From an uncultured Acetatifactor sp. (lineage in GTDB: Bacteria; Bacillota; Clostridia; Lachnospirales; Lachnospiraceae), in contig CAJUGH010000002.1 of NCBI GenBank assembly GCA_910586215.1, positions 62,001 to 126,000 of the forward strand: DNA of 64,000 bases, read 5' to 3'. The position numbers and the translations under genes are program-made. Numbering within the stretch: the first letter of the stretch is position 1; each line of letters starts with the position of its first letter. The notes beneath the pieces are model-generated. The model worked only from the letters and a program-made list of their open reading frames with translations, ran no database searches and had not been told where the DNA came from. This document shows, piece after piece, positions 8,516 to 16,895 of this stretch.

Positions 8516-11035
8516 ATGTATGAACTGGACAAGGAGACATTTGGGGAATTTCTTGCAAAACAACGGAAGGAGAAGGGCTATACCCAGAAGGAACTGGCAG
8601 AGAAGCTGTTTGTCTCGGACAAGGCAGTGAGCAAGTGGGAGAGGGCTTTGAGTATGCCGGATATTTCCCTGCTGATTCCCCTAAGTAAGATACTGGGGGT
8701 TACGGTGACAGAACTTCTGGAGGGCAGGAAGATAGACCAGACAGCGGGAATGGAGGCAGAGCATGTGGAGCTGCTGGTGAAAAAAGCCCTGGCCCTTTCG
8801 GAGGAAGTTCCGGAGCAGGTCAGGCAACGCCGGAAGAAAAGAGGGTTTGTTTTCAGCGGATGCAGCGTATTCATGCTGTTGGAGGTGTTTCTGGGAGTAT
8901 GGTACCAGCATGAGACAGGGCCGGATGTGTACTTTATTTTCTTTGTCTTCATGGGAATCATGTCCTTTGGGTTTGGCATTTATTTCTGGCTGTTTATGAA
9001 GGAAAGACTGCCCGCTTATTATGATGAATATGAGGTCAATGCATACAGTGATGGGATCTTTCACATGAATGTCCCGGGAGTGCATTTTAACAACAGGAAC
9101 TGGCCCTACCTCGTAAAAGGCCTGCGGATCTGGTCAGCGGTAACCATGTTGTGTATGCCTCTGGCAGGTCACATGGTGGCATTTCTGAAGCCGGGGATAG
9201 ACTGGGGAATGGGGATCCTGCAGGCGGTTTTGTTTCTGTATCTGGGCGGGATGTTTTTGCCAATGTATATTTTAGGGAAAAAGTATGGGAAGGAAGCCCA
9301 GGGCAGCCAGGAAAGTGCCGGGGCTGTGAGGGGAAGTGCCCAGGGCAGCCAGGAAAGTGACGGGGCTGTGAGGGGAAGTGCCCGGGGCAGCCAGGAAAGT
9401 GCCGGGGGTATGCAGGGAAATGCCCGGGGATGCGCCGGGGCTGTGGGAGAAAGTGCTCCGGGCAGAAAAGAATGCCCCGGAAAGAGACAAAGACGCACCT
9501 GGAGAAAAAAGATTTGCGGTGTTCTGGTTCTGTGCACAGTTATGGCACTGCTGTTCGGCGGCATTTTCCTGCTTTCTGACACAGGTATTTTCGAGCAGGG
9601 TTTTTGTATGACCAGGATAGGCTACGTTTCCCACCACGGAACCAGGGAGTGGAGTGCCAGTTATCGTCTGCTCAGTGGTACCATGTTCAAGAAGATTTAC
9701 CCGGAAACGGAGCCTGCTGCTTATGTAATCCAGGTGGAGACAAAAGAAGGCAGCCTGTCTATGGAACTGACAAATAAAAAAGGTGATATCTTGTTTTTCC
9801 AAAGCCATATGGAGACAGGAACTTACCCTCTGACCTTGGAAGGTACTGTTAAGGTGAAGATTGTGGCTGAGAAACACAGGGGAAGCTTCTCCATAGCGCC
9901 GCAGCAGACGGCAGGTAAACAGCAGACTGTGAGCATTTTCCTGTATGGGGAGACACATGCCCAGGAAGAGATCCTGGCAAAAGAATTTGAATTATGGTCT
10001 TCCTATTATAACAAAGATGGTATGCGGCACCTGTTTGTGGAACTTCCTTATTATACTGCGGAATATATGAATCTGTGGATGCAGTCTGGAGATGATGGGA
10101 TACTGGAACAGTTGTACCAGGACTGGGAGGGAACGGCCATGCATTCGGGGGCGGTTCTGGATTTCTACAAAAGGATCAAAAGAGAATGCCCGGAGACGGT
10201 TTTCCACGGAACGGATGTAGGGCACCAATATGATACCACAGGGAAACGTTTTCTGGAATACCTGGTGTCAAGTGGGCAGGAAGAATCAGAAACCTACAGG
10301 CTGGCCCGGGAAAACCTGGAACAGGGGCAGTATTATTACCAGCATACTGATCCTGTGTACCGGGAAAACAAAATGGCCGAAAACTTCATATGTGAGCTGG
10401 AGAGTCTCTTGTCAAATGATGTCCCGGACAACCTGGAAGGCGGCATCCGGCAGGAGGAACCTGGAGGGGAGGAAGCTGATGGGGAGGAGCCTGGAAATAC
10501 GGGATCCGGCGGCGCGGGAACCGGGACTCTGGAATCTGCCAGACAGCCTGGTATAAGTGTCATGGGAATCTATGGTTCGGCCCATACCGACATAAGGGCC
10601 ATGGATTACACAACACAATCCGTTCCCTGTATGGCAGCACAGCTTTACCAGAAGTATGGCATGGCGCTGTACACAGACGATCTGACATCCCTGGGCCGGC
10701 ATACGGAAAGCAGCCGTGAGGATACGATCCGGGTCGGGGAGAAGATCTATGCGGCATCCTACTATGGCAGGACAGATCTGTCAGCAGTCCTGCCAGATTA
10801 TCAATGCAGGGAGTTCTGGCGCCTGGAAGATGCCTATGAGGACTTCAAGGATTATCCTGTAACCGGAAATGTGCTGCCGTACAACAATTACCCAGTGGAA
10901 ATCCAGGAGAAGCAGGTGTTTCTGATTGTGTATACAAAAGCAGATGGAAGCACCATAAGGGAATATCACCGTGCGGACGGGAATACATGGAACGGTTCCC
11001 CTGTGACGGAAGAGGTTAAACTGGCTGGAGACTGA
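8516..11035 (+). CDS. HTH-membrane protein with extracytoplasmic ChaN/EreA/TIKI-like (GETH) domain
   Basis: An 839-aa protein with an unusual order of parts. An XRE helix-turn-helix lies at 8-65 (TQKELAEKLFVSDKAVSKWE). Hydrophobic segments lie near 111-129, 137-160, 203-223 and 231-253. A repeat linker lies at 263-304 and a further segment near 333-354. A C-terminal region of about 480 residues is predicted to be outside. That region carries GETH at 478-481, HLFVELP near 505, YRENKMAENF near 615 and GIYGSAH near 684. These resemble the paired motifs of the ChaN/erythromycin-esterase/TraB-TIKI superfamily, whose members are hydrolases or haem binders. The start has AAGGAGG at good spacing. The HTH placement suggests a membrane-anchored transcription sensor; the function is unknown. 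Confidence 0.75.
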   Translation: MYELDKETFGEFLAKQRKEKGYTQKELAEKLFVSDKAVSKWERALSMPDISLLIPLSKILGVTVTELLEGRKIDQTAGMEAEHVELLVKKALALSEEVPEQVRQRRKKRGFVFSGCSVFMLLEVFLGVWYQHETGPDVYFIFFVFMGIMSFGFGIYFWLFMKERLPAYYDEYEVNAYSDGIFHMNVPGVHFNNRNWPYLVKGLRIWSAVTMLCMPLAGHMVAFLKPGIDWGMGILQAVLFLYLGGMFLPMYILGKKYGKEAQGSQESAGAVRGSAQGSQESDGAVRGSARGSQESAGGMQGNARGCAGAVGESAPGRKECPGKRQRRTWRKKICGVLVLCTVMALLFGGIFLLSDTGIFEQGFCMTRIGYVSHHGTREWSASYRLLSGTMFKKIYPETEPAAYVIQVETKEGSLSMELTNKKGDILFFQSHMETGTYPLTLEGTVKVKIVAEKHRGSFSIAPQQTAGKQQTVSIFLYGETHAQEEILAKEFELWSSYYNKDGMRHLFVELPYYTAEYMNLWMQSGDDGILEQLYQDWEGTAMHSGAVLDFYKRIKRECPETVFHGTDVGHQYDTTGKRFLEYLVSSGQEESETYRLARENLEQGQYYYQHTDPVYRENKMAENFICELESLLSNDVPDNLEGGIRQEEPGGEEADGEEPGNTGSGGAGTGTLESARQPGISVMGIYGSAHTDIRAMDYTTQSVPCMAAQLYQKYGMALYTDDLTSLGRHTESSREDTIRVGEKIYAASYYGRTDLSAVLPDYQCREFWRLEDAYEDFKDYPVTGNVLPYNNYPVEIQEKQVFLIVYTKADGSTIREYHRADGNTWNGSPVTEEVKLAGD
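9302..9427 (+). repeat. three tandem 42-bp units inside the HTH-GETH gene
   Basis: Residues 263-304 are three 14-residue repeats: GSQESAGAVRGSAQ, GSQESDGAVRGSAR, GSQESAGGMQGNAR. A partial fourth unit follows. The DNA repeats at 42-bp period stay in frame. They form a flexible linker between the fourth and fifth membrane segments and may vary in number between strains. Confidence 0.85.
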
Positions 11036-11072
11036 GCAGGAGAAAACGTAATGACTTTTTTCCAGTGGGCTA

Positions 11073-11101
11073 TTCCTTTTTGCGTTAGAATATAGTATAA
11101 T
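11073..11101 (+). promoter_or_regulatory. candidate aldolase promoter
   Basis: TTCCTT at 11073-11078, a 17-bp spacer and a perfect TATAAT at 11096-11101, 73 bp before the aldolase start. The -35 box is weak. Confidence 0.5.
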
Positions 11102-11173
11102 ATGTCCATATTCGGGGCGGAAATGGCCCAACGAAATTATTTTCACTCAATATAGAAACAGGAGGTAAGCAAC

Positions 11174-12037
11174 ATGTTAGTATCTGCAACAGAAATGCTC
11201 AAGAAGGCAAAGGCAGGCCACTATGCAGTAGGCCAGTTCAACATCAACAACCTGGAGTGGACCAAGTCCATTCTGCTCACTGCCAAAGAGTGCAGGTCCC
11301 CTGTGATCCTGGGGGTGTCTGAGGGCGCTGGCAAGTACATGGGTGGTTATGATGTGGTGGTAGGCATGGTGAACGGTCTGCTGAAGGATCTGGACATTGA
11401 TGTACCTGTGGCCCTCCATCTGGATCATGGTTCCTATGAGCATTGCTACAAATGTATCGAGGCCGGTTTCTCATCTGTTATGTTCGATGGATCCCATTAC
11501 CCCATTGATGAGAATGTAGCGAAGACAACGGAACTGGTAGCAGCTGCACATGGCAAGGGTATCTCCATCGAGGCAGAGGTGGGTTCCATCGGAGGCGAGG
11601 AAGACGGCGTGGTAGGTATGGGTGAGTGTGCAGATCCTAAGGAGTGCAAGGCCATTGCTGACCTGGGCGTGGACTTCCTGGCAGCAGGCATTGGTAACAT
11701 CCATGGCAAATATCCGGATAACTGGCAGGGACTGAGCTTTGAGACCCTGGATGCTGTACAGCAGCTTACCGGGGATCTGCCCCTGGTGCTGCATGGCGGT
11801 ACAGGCATCCCTGCTGACATGATCCAGAAGGCCATCTCGCTGGGTGTGGCCAAGATCAATGTGAACACAGAGTGCCAGCTTTCCTTTGCAGCAGCTACCC
11901 GCAAGTACATCGAAGAAGGCAAGGACCAGCAGGGTAAGGGTTTTGATCCCCGCAAGCTTCTTGCACCTGGCGCAGAAGCCATCAAGGCTACCGTGAAGGA
12001 GAAGATGGAGCTGTTCGGATCTGTTGGGAAGGCGTAA
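11174..12037 (+). CDS. fba: class II fructose-1,6-bisphosphate aldolase
   Basis: Zinc-dependent aldolase of glycolysis, 287 aa, splitting fructose 1,6-bisphosphate into dihydroxyacetone phosphate and glyceraldehyde 3-phosphate. Family motifs are visible: HLDHGS (catalytic Asp and zinc His) near residue 80, EAEVGSIGGEEDG near 135, LHGGTG near 210 and the phosphate-binding KINVNTE near 230. The ribosome site AGGAGG lies 7-8 bp before ATG 11174. It is monocistronic, between its own promoter and a strong terminator at 12125. Length and order are normal. Ketose-bisphosphate aldolases for tagatose share these motifs, so fine specificity is inferred. Confidence 0.93.
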   Translation: MLVSATEMLKKAKAGHYAVGQFNINNLEWTKSILLTAKECRSPVILGVSEGAGKYMGGYDVVVGMVNGLLKDLDIDVPVALHLDHGSYEHCYKCIEAGFSSVMFDGSHYPIDENVAKTTELVAAAHGKGISIEAEVGSIGGEEDGVVGMGECADPKECKAIADLGVDFLAAGIGNIHGKYPDNWQGLSFETLDAVQQLTGDLPLVLHGGTGIPADMIQKAISLGVAKINVNTECQLSFAAATRKYIEEGKDQQGKGFDPRKLLAPGAEAIKATVKEKMELFGSVGKA

Positions 12038-12124
12038 GTAAGGGACAGACAGAAGGCGGAATTGGACTTCCGGTCTGGAAGACAGGAATTAGGATACGAA
12101 AGGAAAGAAAACTACAGGAGATGA

Positions 12125-12157
12125 ACCGGGCATCTGATTGCAGATGTCCGGTTTTTT
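12125..12157 (+). terminator. rho-independent terminator after fba
   Basis: ACCGGGCATCTG pairs with CAGATGTCCGGT (one G-T pair) around the loop ATTG and is followed by a run of six T. Confidence 0.9.
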
Positions 12158-12259
12158 GTGCGTAAGTGCAAAGCATACTTTACAAAACCACAATAGGAAC
12201 AAAATCAAATGGTGTCCGTGTCAGCAGCGTTTTTACGGACAACATGACATTTTTGTAAG

Positions 12260-12288
12260 TTGTATTTGACCATAGAGCCTTCTATAAT
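12260..12288 (+). promoter_or_regulatory. candidate promoter of small membrane peptide gene
   Basis: TTGTAT at 12260-12265, exactly 17 bp, then a perfect TATAAT at 12283-12288. Confidence 0.6.
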
Positions 12289-12387
12289 AATGTGGAGAAA
12301 GTACTACAAATAAGAGAGCATGGCTTGTCTTTGGAAGGAATATATCATGGATGGGCTGCGGGAAAACGCATAAGAGGATTTTACCAG

Positions 12388-12570
12388 ATGAAGAGAGAAA
12401 GTTGGCTGAAAGAAATGATATATTATATGGCTCTGTGTATGGGCAGCATGGTGATAGGTGCCGTGCTGGTATCTGTCAGTATGCTGATCCATGTGGTGGA
12501 TGCACTCTGTAGGAGATTACAGGGAAGGAAACCAACGACCCAGCCCCACCGCCAAGCAAAGTGCACATAG
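12388..12570 (+). CDS. small single-pass membrane protein, unknown
   Basis: A 60-aa protein with one clear membrane segment (residues 10-33, ending GAVLVSVSMLIHVV) and a basic, hydrophilic tail (CRRLQGRKPTTQPHR). ATG 12388 was chosen for the AGAGGA ribosome site 9 bp upstream; a longer in-frame start at 12292 would sit on the promoter's transcription start. A good promoter is in front and a strong hairpin behind (12680), so it looks like an independent small gene. No family was recognised and no function is proposed. Confidence 0.45.
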   Translation: MKRESWLKEMIYYMALCMGSMVIGAVLVSVSMLIHVVDALCRRLQGRKPTTQPHRQAKCT

Positions 12571-12679
12571 GCATTCTTCCGGATTGAAACCGATTTATCC
12601 TGCGGACAATGAGTTCCATCGCCTGCAGCGGGATTGTTGACTCAAGGAACGGATACAGCAAATCCCCATAAAAGGGAGG

Positions 12680-12712
12680 ATGCCAAGGAATCAAGATTCC
12701 TTGGCATTTATT
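12680..12712. terminator. perfect-palindrome terminator
   Basis: ATGCCAAGGAATC and GATTCCTTGGCAT pair over 13 bp with only AA between them. TTTATTAT follows on the plus strand. It ends the small membrane gene unit and, being symmetric, may also serve the minus strand. Confidence 0.75.
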
Positions 12713-12910
12713 ATGAAAAAGTTATTTAGTAAACAAGTAACTGTGGCTCGCATATTTTTGTGTTGCTTTGTTGATATGCATTTAGTATAGGCCATAGAAA
12801 TGTCTAAATCATGTTGAAGAATTAAAAAATGCTTGAATGAATTGTAAATAAAATATGAACAGCCATGTGCCTGTGACATCATCTGTATGCAAATAAAACG
12901 GCTCAGAGGA
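12713..12910. other. AT-rich intergenic stretch
   Basis: No gene, promoter or clear repeat is visible. It is the 3' side of the cyclophilin gene and is noticeably AT-richer than the surroundings. Confidence 0.5.
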
Positions 12911-13432
12911 TTAGCATTTTTCCGGTTCCGGATACACCTCCCCAAAGGTATCTGCCGTGACACTTTCCATTACCTGGGGCTCCAGGGGCCTATCGGAATA
13001 ATCGGTAGCAGTCTGTGCAATCTTGTTTACCACATCCATCCCTTCGATCACTTTCCCAAAGGCAGCGTAACCGCCATCCAGGTGAGGGCTTGTCTTATGC
13101 ATGATGAAGAACTGGCTGCCAGCTGAGTCTGGGTGCATGGACCTGGCCATGGAAAGTACGCCTTCTGTATGCTTCAAGGGATTGTCCACGCCATTCTGGG
13201 CGAACTCTCCTTTGATGGAGTAACCGGGGCCGCCCATACCGGTGCCATCCGGACATCCACCCTGGATCATGAATCCTGGGATGACCCGGTGGAAGATCAG
13301 TCCGTCATAGAATTTCTGGTTTACAAGACTTAAGAAATTGTGCACAGAGACAGGGGCAATGTCGGGATACAGCTCCAGACGGATCACGCCTTTGTCTTTC
13401 ATGGTAATCGTGACGATGGGATTTTTTGCCAT
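12911..13432 (-). CDS. cyclophilin-type peptidyl-prolyl isomerase
   Basis: Cytoplasmic cyclophilin, 173 aa, catalysing cis-trans isomerisation of prolyl bonds during folding. Family motifs are FHRVIPGFMIQGG near residue 45, GMGGPGYSIKGEF near 63, LSMARSMHPDSAGSQFFI near 92 (the GSQFFI active-site strand) and LDGGYAAFGKVIEGMDVV near 118. No signal peptide is present. Start 13432 (MAKNPIVTITM) follows AGAAAGGAC; an in-frame start at 13525 would extend into the divergent gene. The 87 bp between it and the acetyltransferase must hold both promoters. Confidence 0.92.
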   Translation of the reverse strand: MAKNPIVTITMKDKGVIRLELYPDIAPVSVHNFLSLVNQKFYDGLIFHRVIPGFMIQGGCPDGTGMGGPGYSIKGEFAQNGVDNPLKHTEGVLSMARSMHPDSAGSQFFIMHKTSPHLDGGYAAFGKVIEGMDVVNKIAQTATDYSDRPLEPQVMESVTADTFGEVYPEPEKC

Positions 13433-13519
13433 AATAGTTGTCCTTTCTGGAAATATCTTATAAAATATTCTTAATTGTAACCTGAAACAGGCAGGACGTA
13501 AAGGGGGAAATGCGCAAAG

Positions 13520-14323
13520 ATGCACAAGGTGGCAGAAAGAGCAGAAGGCTATATGGGCAGGGTACCTATCCGGGACTTAAGGCAGGCTGGTGTACCCGGT
13601 GCCGGACCGGGAGAGGAGAAATGGCTGTATATCACAGATGCAGCAGACATAGCCGTCCGCCTCCGTGATCAGGGGGAGGCTGTGCTGGTGTGGCTCCATG
13701 AGAACAATACAGACCAGGACTTCTCCGGCTTCCTCTATGCGGTTACAGAGCCAGAGGAACTGGAACCAGAATTCCTGGAACGTGTGTACAGAAGGCAAAA
13801 GGGACTGCCCTGGCAGATCCTGGAGACACGCCGGTGTGTGGTGCGGGAGACGGTGCCGGAAGATGTGGTGGCATTTTATGGGATTTACAGTCACCCGTCC
13901 ATTACCAGGCACATGGAGGATCTCTATCCGGATGTGGAACAGGAGAAACAATATATCCGGGAATATGTGGATAAAGTGTATACGTATTATGAGTACGGTG
14001 TATGGACTGTGCTGGAGAAAGCCACAGGAGAAGTGATTGGGAGAGCCGGATTTTCCTGTAGGGAAGGATATGAGGAACCGGAACTGGGATTTGTGATCGG
14101 GGTGCCTTGGCAGCACAGGGGATATGCCTGGGAGGTGTGTCAGGCAGTCCTGGAGTATGGTTTTGGGAGCCTGGGTTTTGGGCGGGTCCAGGCCATGGTG
14201 GAGCCGGGCAATACGGCTTCCCTGTATCTATGCCGGAAGCTTGGCTTCCGGAAGGCGGGGCCAGTGGTGATAGGGGGGAGGGAGTATTGGAGGCTGTTGC
14301 GGCAGGGAGATGTCTTCTTCTAA
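13520..14323 (+). CDS. GNAT-family N-acetyltransferase with extra N-terminal domain
   Basis: A 267-aa protein. Residues 110-267 are a RimJ/RimL-like GNAT acetyltransferase: RCVVRETVPEDVVAFYGIY, ELGFVIGVPWQHRGYAWEV (acetyl-CoA-binding turn) and NTASLYLCRKLGFRKAG. Residues 25-105 form an extra region (YITDAADIAVRLRDQGEAVL, HENNTDQDFSGF, YAVTEPEELEPEFLERVYRR) that I recall only from clostridial GNAT proteins and that resembles the end of a HAD-like fold. The acceptor substrate is unknown. The ribosome site GGGGGA lies 11 bp before the ATG. Confidence 0.82.
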   Translation: MHKVAERAEGYMGRVPIRDLRQAGVPGAGPGEEKWLYITDAADIAVRLRDQGEAVLVWLHENNTDQDFSGFLYAVTEPEELEPEFLERVYRRQKGLPWQILETRRCVVRETVPEDVVAFYGIYSHPSITRHMEDLYPDVEQEKQYIREYVDKVYTYYEYGVWTVLEKATGEVIGRAGFSCREGYEEPELGFVIGVPWQHRGYAWEVCQAVLEYGFGSLGFGRVQAMVEPGNTASLYLCRKLGFRKAGPVVIGGREYWRLLRQGDVFF

Positions 14324-14403
14324 GAATGTGTGAAAACCCTGGCGGCAATAATAAGTGAATTGCAACTATTTAACGTCTTTTATAAAACATAATACAGAAT
14401 ATA

Positions 14404-14432
14404 TTGACAGGAGGATACATATATATTAGAAT
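14404..14432 (+). promoter_or_regulatory. strong candidate promoter before a decayed gene and the first chemoreceptor
   Basis: TTGACA at 14404-14409, exactly 17 bp, then TAGAAT at 14427-14432. It may originally have driven the decayed gene at 14495 and may now serve the chemoreceptor 385 bp downstream. Confidence 0.6.
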
Positions 14433-14494
14433 CCAGATATATGATCTGAATACAAAAGGCAGTCGTGGCCATCCAACGGTGGAATGGAGGGGAA

Positions 14495-14734
14495 AATGGG
14501 CCAAATGAACAATGGGAAAGAGGAACCTGGCGCAACATGGCCAGTAAACGATGCGGAAAGATGGATTGCCGGAACCTATGCCATATGGTCAGAATACTGC
14601 GGCGGAAGCAGCAAATATCTGGGGCGGCCAGGGGATCCAATGTGGGGGAAATGACTCCTTTTGTGGAAGCCTACCAGAAAGTGGTGACTTCTCCGGACAG
14701 TCCGCTTTACCTGGACTGGAATACACCGCTTTGA
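14495..14734 (+). pseudogene. frameshifted remnant, possibly DUF1266-like
   Basis: One frame encodes WPVNDAERWIAGTYAIWSEY and CGGSSKYLGRPGDPMWGK and then stops. A second frame, open across that stop, continues as EMTPFVEAYQKVVTS and SPDSPLYLDWNTPL. Both halves read like real protein, which suggests one gene broken by a frameshift near 14650. The RWIAGTYAIWSEYCGG part recalls the DUF1266 family, but this is from memory of motif shape only. No good ribosome site precedes it. Confidence 0.4.
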
Positions 14735-14816
14735 TCCGGTATCGTGCCTGGTATGGGTGATTCACGACATATAAGATATTGGCTTTATAATATTGCACAC
14801 CTGGAGGGGATATGAA

Positions 14817-16802
14817 ATGAAAATAAGGGCCAAATTAACGATCTGTTTTTCTGCAATCTGCATTGGATGTATGCTGATTGCCATGATGAGCGTCCTGGCC
14901 AGGACGCGTGTACGTTTTGATACATTGAATGATGCCCGTATGGAAATGGCAGCCCATTATTATGCTGCATCTATTGAGACATGGCTGGAGCGGAAGACTT
15001 CTCTTGTAGATGCGGCGGTGACGTACATGGAGTCCCTGGAAGTTCTGGAGGAAGAGGCTGTAATCACATATCTGGAAGCATTGATTCACGCAAATGAAGG
15101 GACGGCAGATGTTTTTGCGGCTTTCAGCGATGGGACATTTCTGGATGGAAGCAGGCTGGATCTGGGGGAGGACTGGGACTATACAGGCTATTCCTGGTAT
15201 ACGGAGGGAATGGCCACAGACCAGAAAGTATATTGTGATCCGTACAGGGATAACAGTGTAGACGGGATGGTGCTTCCCGTGTCCAAGCGTTTTACATGTA
15301 AGGATGGCTCCACCGGTGTCATAGGCATGAGCCTGGAACTACAGACCATGTTTGACACCATCAACCAGGTGGCAGACACCTCTGACGGCAGCTATGCGTT
15401 TATGATAGATGATGCAGGTGTAATTCTGATGCATCCCAACAGAGCGTTTATGCCGTCCAGCCAGAAGAACAGCGTGGTGACAGAGGTGCCGGAGGATGCA
15501 TATTCCAATGCACTCTCTGATCCAAAGAAAGCAATAAAAGACTATGATGGCATAAAACGCTACATAATAGCCGCTCCGTGCAGCCTTGGGAACATTGTGG
15601 TGGCCATCCCCACGTCCATATACCATGCGGCGACTACGCAGATGGTGGTTATCTTTATCATTACCATGCTGATTGCCATGGTAGTGGCGCCTATAGCAGT
15701 GGCTTTGTACAGTGGCAGCATTACAAAGCCTATTGTGGCCATGCAGCATGAGGTCACAGGCCTGGGAGAACTGAAGGTACAGATAAACCGCAACGTGTCT
15801 TCCAGCCAGGAACGCCGGGATGAGATAGGAGTCATGGACAGGGCAGTCCAGGAGCTGCGCGTCCGTCTGAACCAGATTGTGCAACAGATGGTCCAGGCAT
15901 CTGATACCTTGAAGGTGCAATTTGACAATGTGCGGGTATCTCTGGGCAGGTCTGTATCCAACAATCATTCTGTGAGAGACACAATCAGCCAGATCGCAGC
16001 TGCCATAGATGATGTGGCGCAGCAGACACAGCAGGCAAATGAGAGTCTGGCAGAGTTTTCGGAAGAGCTTTCCAATGTGGCGGAACGTATGGAGCGCATG
16101 AATGGGGTTGCCTGTGCGGCAGTCAGTCAGTGCCAGGACGGTATGGGGACAGTGGAATTGCTTTCCCAGAAGTTTGATGAGAGCCATAAAATGCAGAGAG
16201 TCACTTATGAGGCAGCCGACAGCCTTTCCCAGAAGTCTGTGTCCATCGGCGGTATCAGCAAGACCATCGGTGAGATTGCAGGTCAGACGTCCCTGCTCGC
16301 ACTGAATGCTTCCATTGAAGCGGCCCGGGCTGGTGAGGCAGGAAGGGGATTTGCGGTCGTGGCAGAGGAGATCGGGATGCTGGCAGCGCAGACGGCTTCT
16401 GCCACTGGAGATATCAACCGTATTATCACAGAACTACAGGGTGAGATCAAGAATGTCAGTGTCCAGATCGGACAGATCCAGGATACGACTATGGACTGCA
16501 TGGGCACAATGACAGACACCAGGAATGTGTTCCAGGAGATCAGTGAGAATATTTCCAGCATGGGAAGTGATATCAGCCAGCTGGAGTCTGCGGTGGATAG
16601 TCTCAATCACAACAAAGATATTATTGTGGACAGATTTTCCGGCATATCAAGTGAGACCCAGGAGCTGACGGCGGCCAGCCAGGAGATCAATGAGCAGGCA
16701 GAGAACCAGAGCATGGAGATGGACCGTATCAATGAATCCATGAGTGGCCTGCAGGTGGTGGTAGACCGTTTGAACCATATCATTGAGGAATTCCAGGTGT
16801 AA
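14817..16802 (+). CDS. methyl-accepting chemotaxis protein, Cache sensor
   Basis: A 661-aa chemoreceptor. TM1 lies at about 8-28 and an extracytoplasmic Cache-type ligand domain at about 40-270 ([37 protein letters not shown]). TM2 lies near 275-300, HAMP near 300-355, and the long methylation/signalling coil has its hairpin tip ([20 protein letters not shown]) near 506. It senses a small molecule outside and signals to CheA/CheW. Start 14817 follows GGAGGGGATATGAA. A second receptor of the same layout follows 93 bp downstream. No C-terminal CheR-binding pentapeptide is seen. No flagellar or che genes occur in the window. Confidence 0.93.
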   Translation: MKIRAKLTICFSAICIGCMLIAMMSVLARTRVRFDTLNDARMEMAAHYYAASIETWLERKTSLVDAAVTYMESLEVLEEEAVITYLEALIHANEGTADVFAAFSDGTFLDGSRLDLGEDWDYTGYSWYTEGMATDQKVYCDPYRDNSVDGMVLPVSKRFTCKDGSTGVIGMSLELQTMFDTINQVADTSDGSYAFMIDDAGVILMHPNRAFMPSSQKNSVVTEVPEDAYSNALSDPKKAIKDYDGIKRYIIAAPCSLGNIVVAIPTSIYHAATTQMVVIFIITMLIAMVVAPIAVALYSGSITKPIVAMQHEVTGLGELKVQINRNVSSSQERRDEIGVMDRAVQELRVRLNQIVQQMVQASDTLKVQFDNVRVSLGRSVSNNHSVRDTISQIAAAIDDVAQQTQQANESLAEFSEELSNVAERMERMNGVACAAVSQCQDGMGTVELLSQKFDESHKMQRVTYEAADSLSQKSVSIGGISKTIGEIAGQTSLLALNASIEAARAGEAGRGFAVVAEEIGMLAAQTASATGDINRIITELQGEIKNVSVQIGQIQDTTMDCMGTMTDTRNVFQEISENISSMGSDISQLESAVDSLNHNKDIIVDRFSGISSETQELTAASQEINEQAENQSMEMDRINESMSGLQVVVDRLNHIIEEFQV

Positions 16803-16895
16803 AGCCTGTAAAACATTCTGACAGGTCGGGCGACCCATTCGCCTGGGGATGCAGACGGGCCAGGATGATCTGACATAGGGAAAAGAGGGTTGGGT

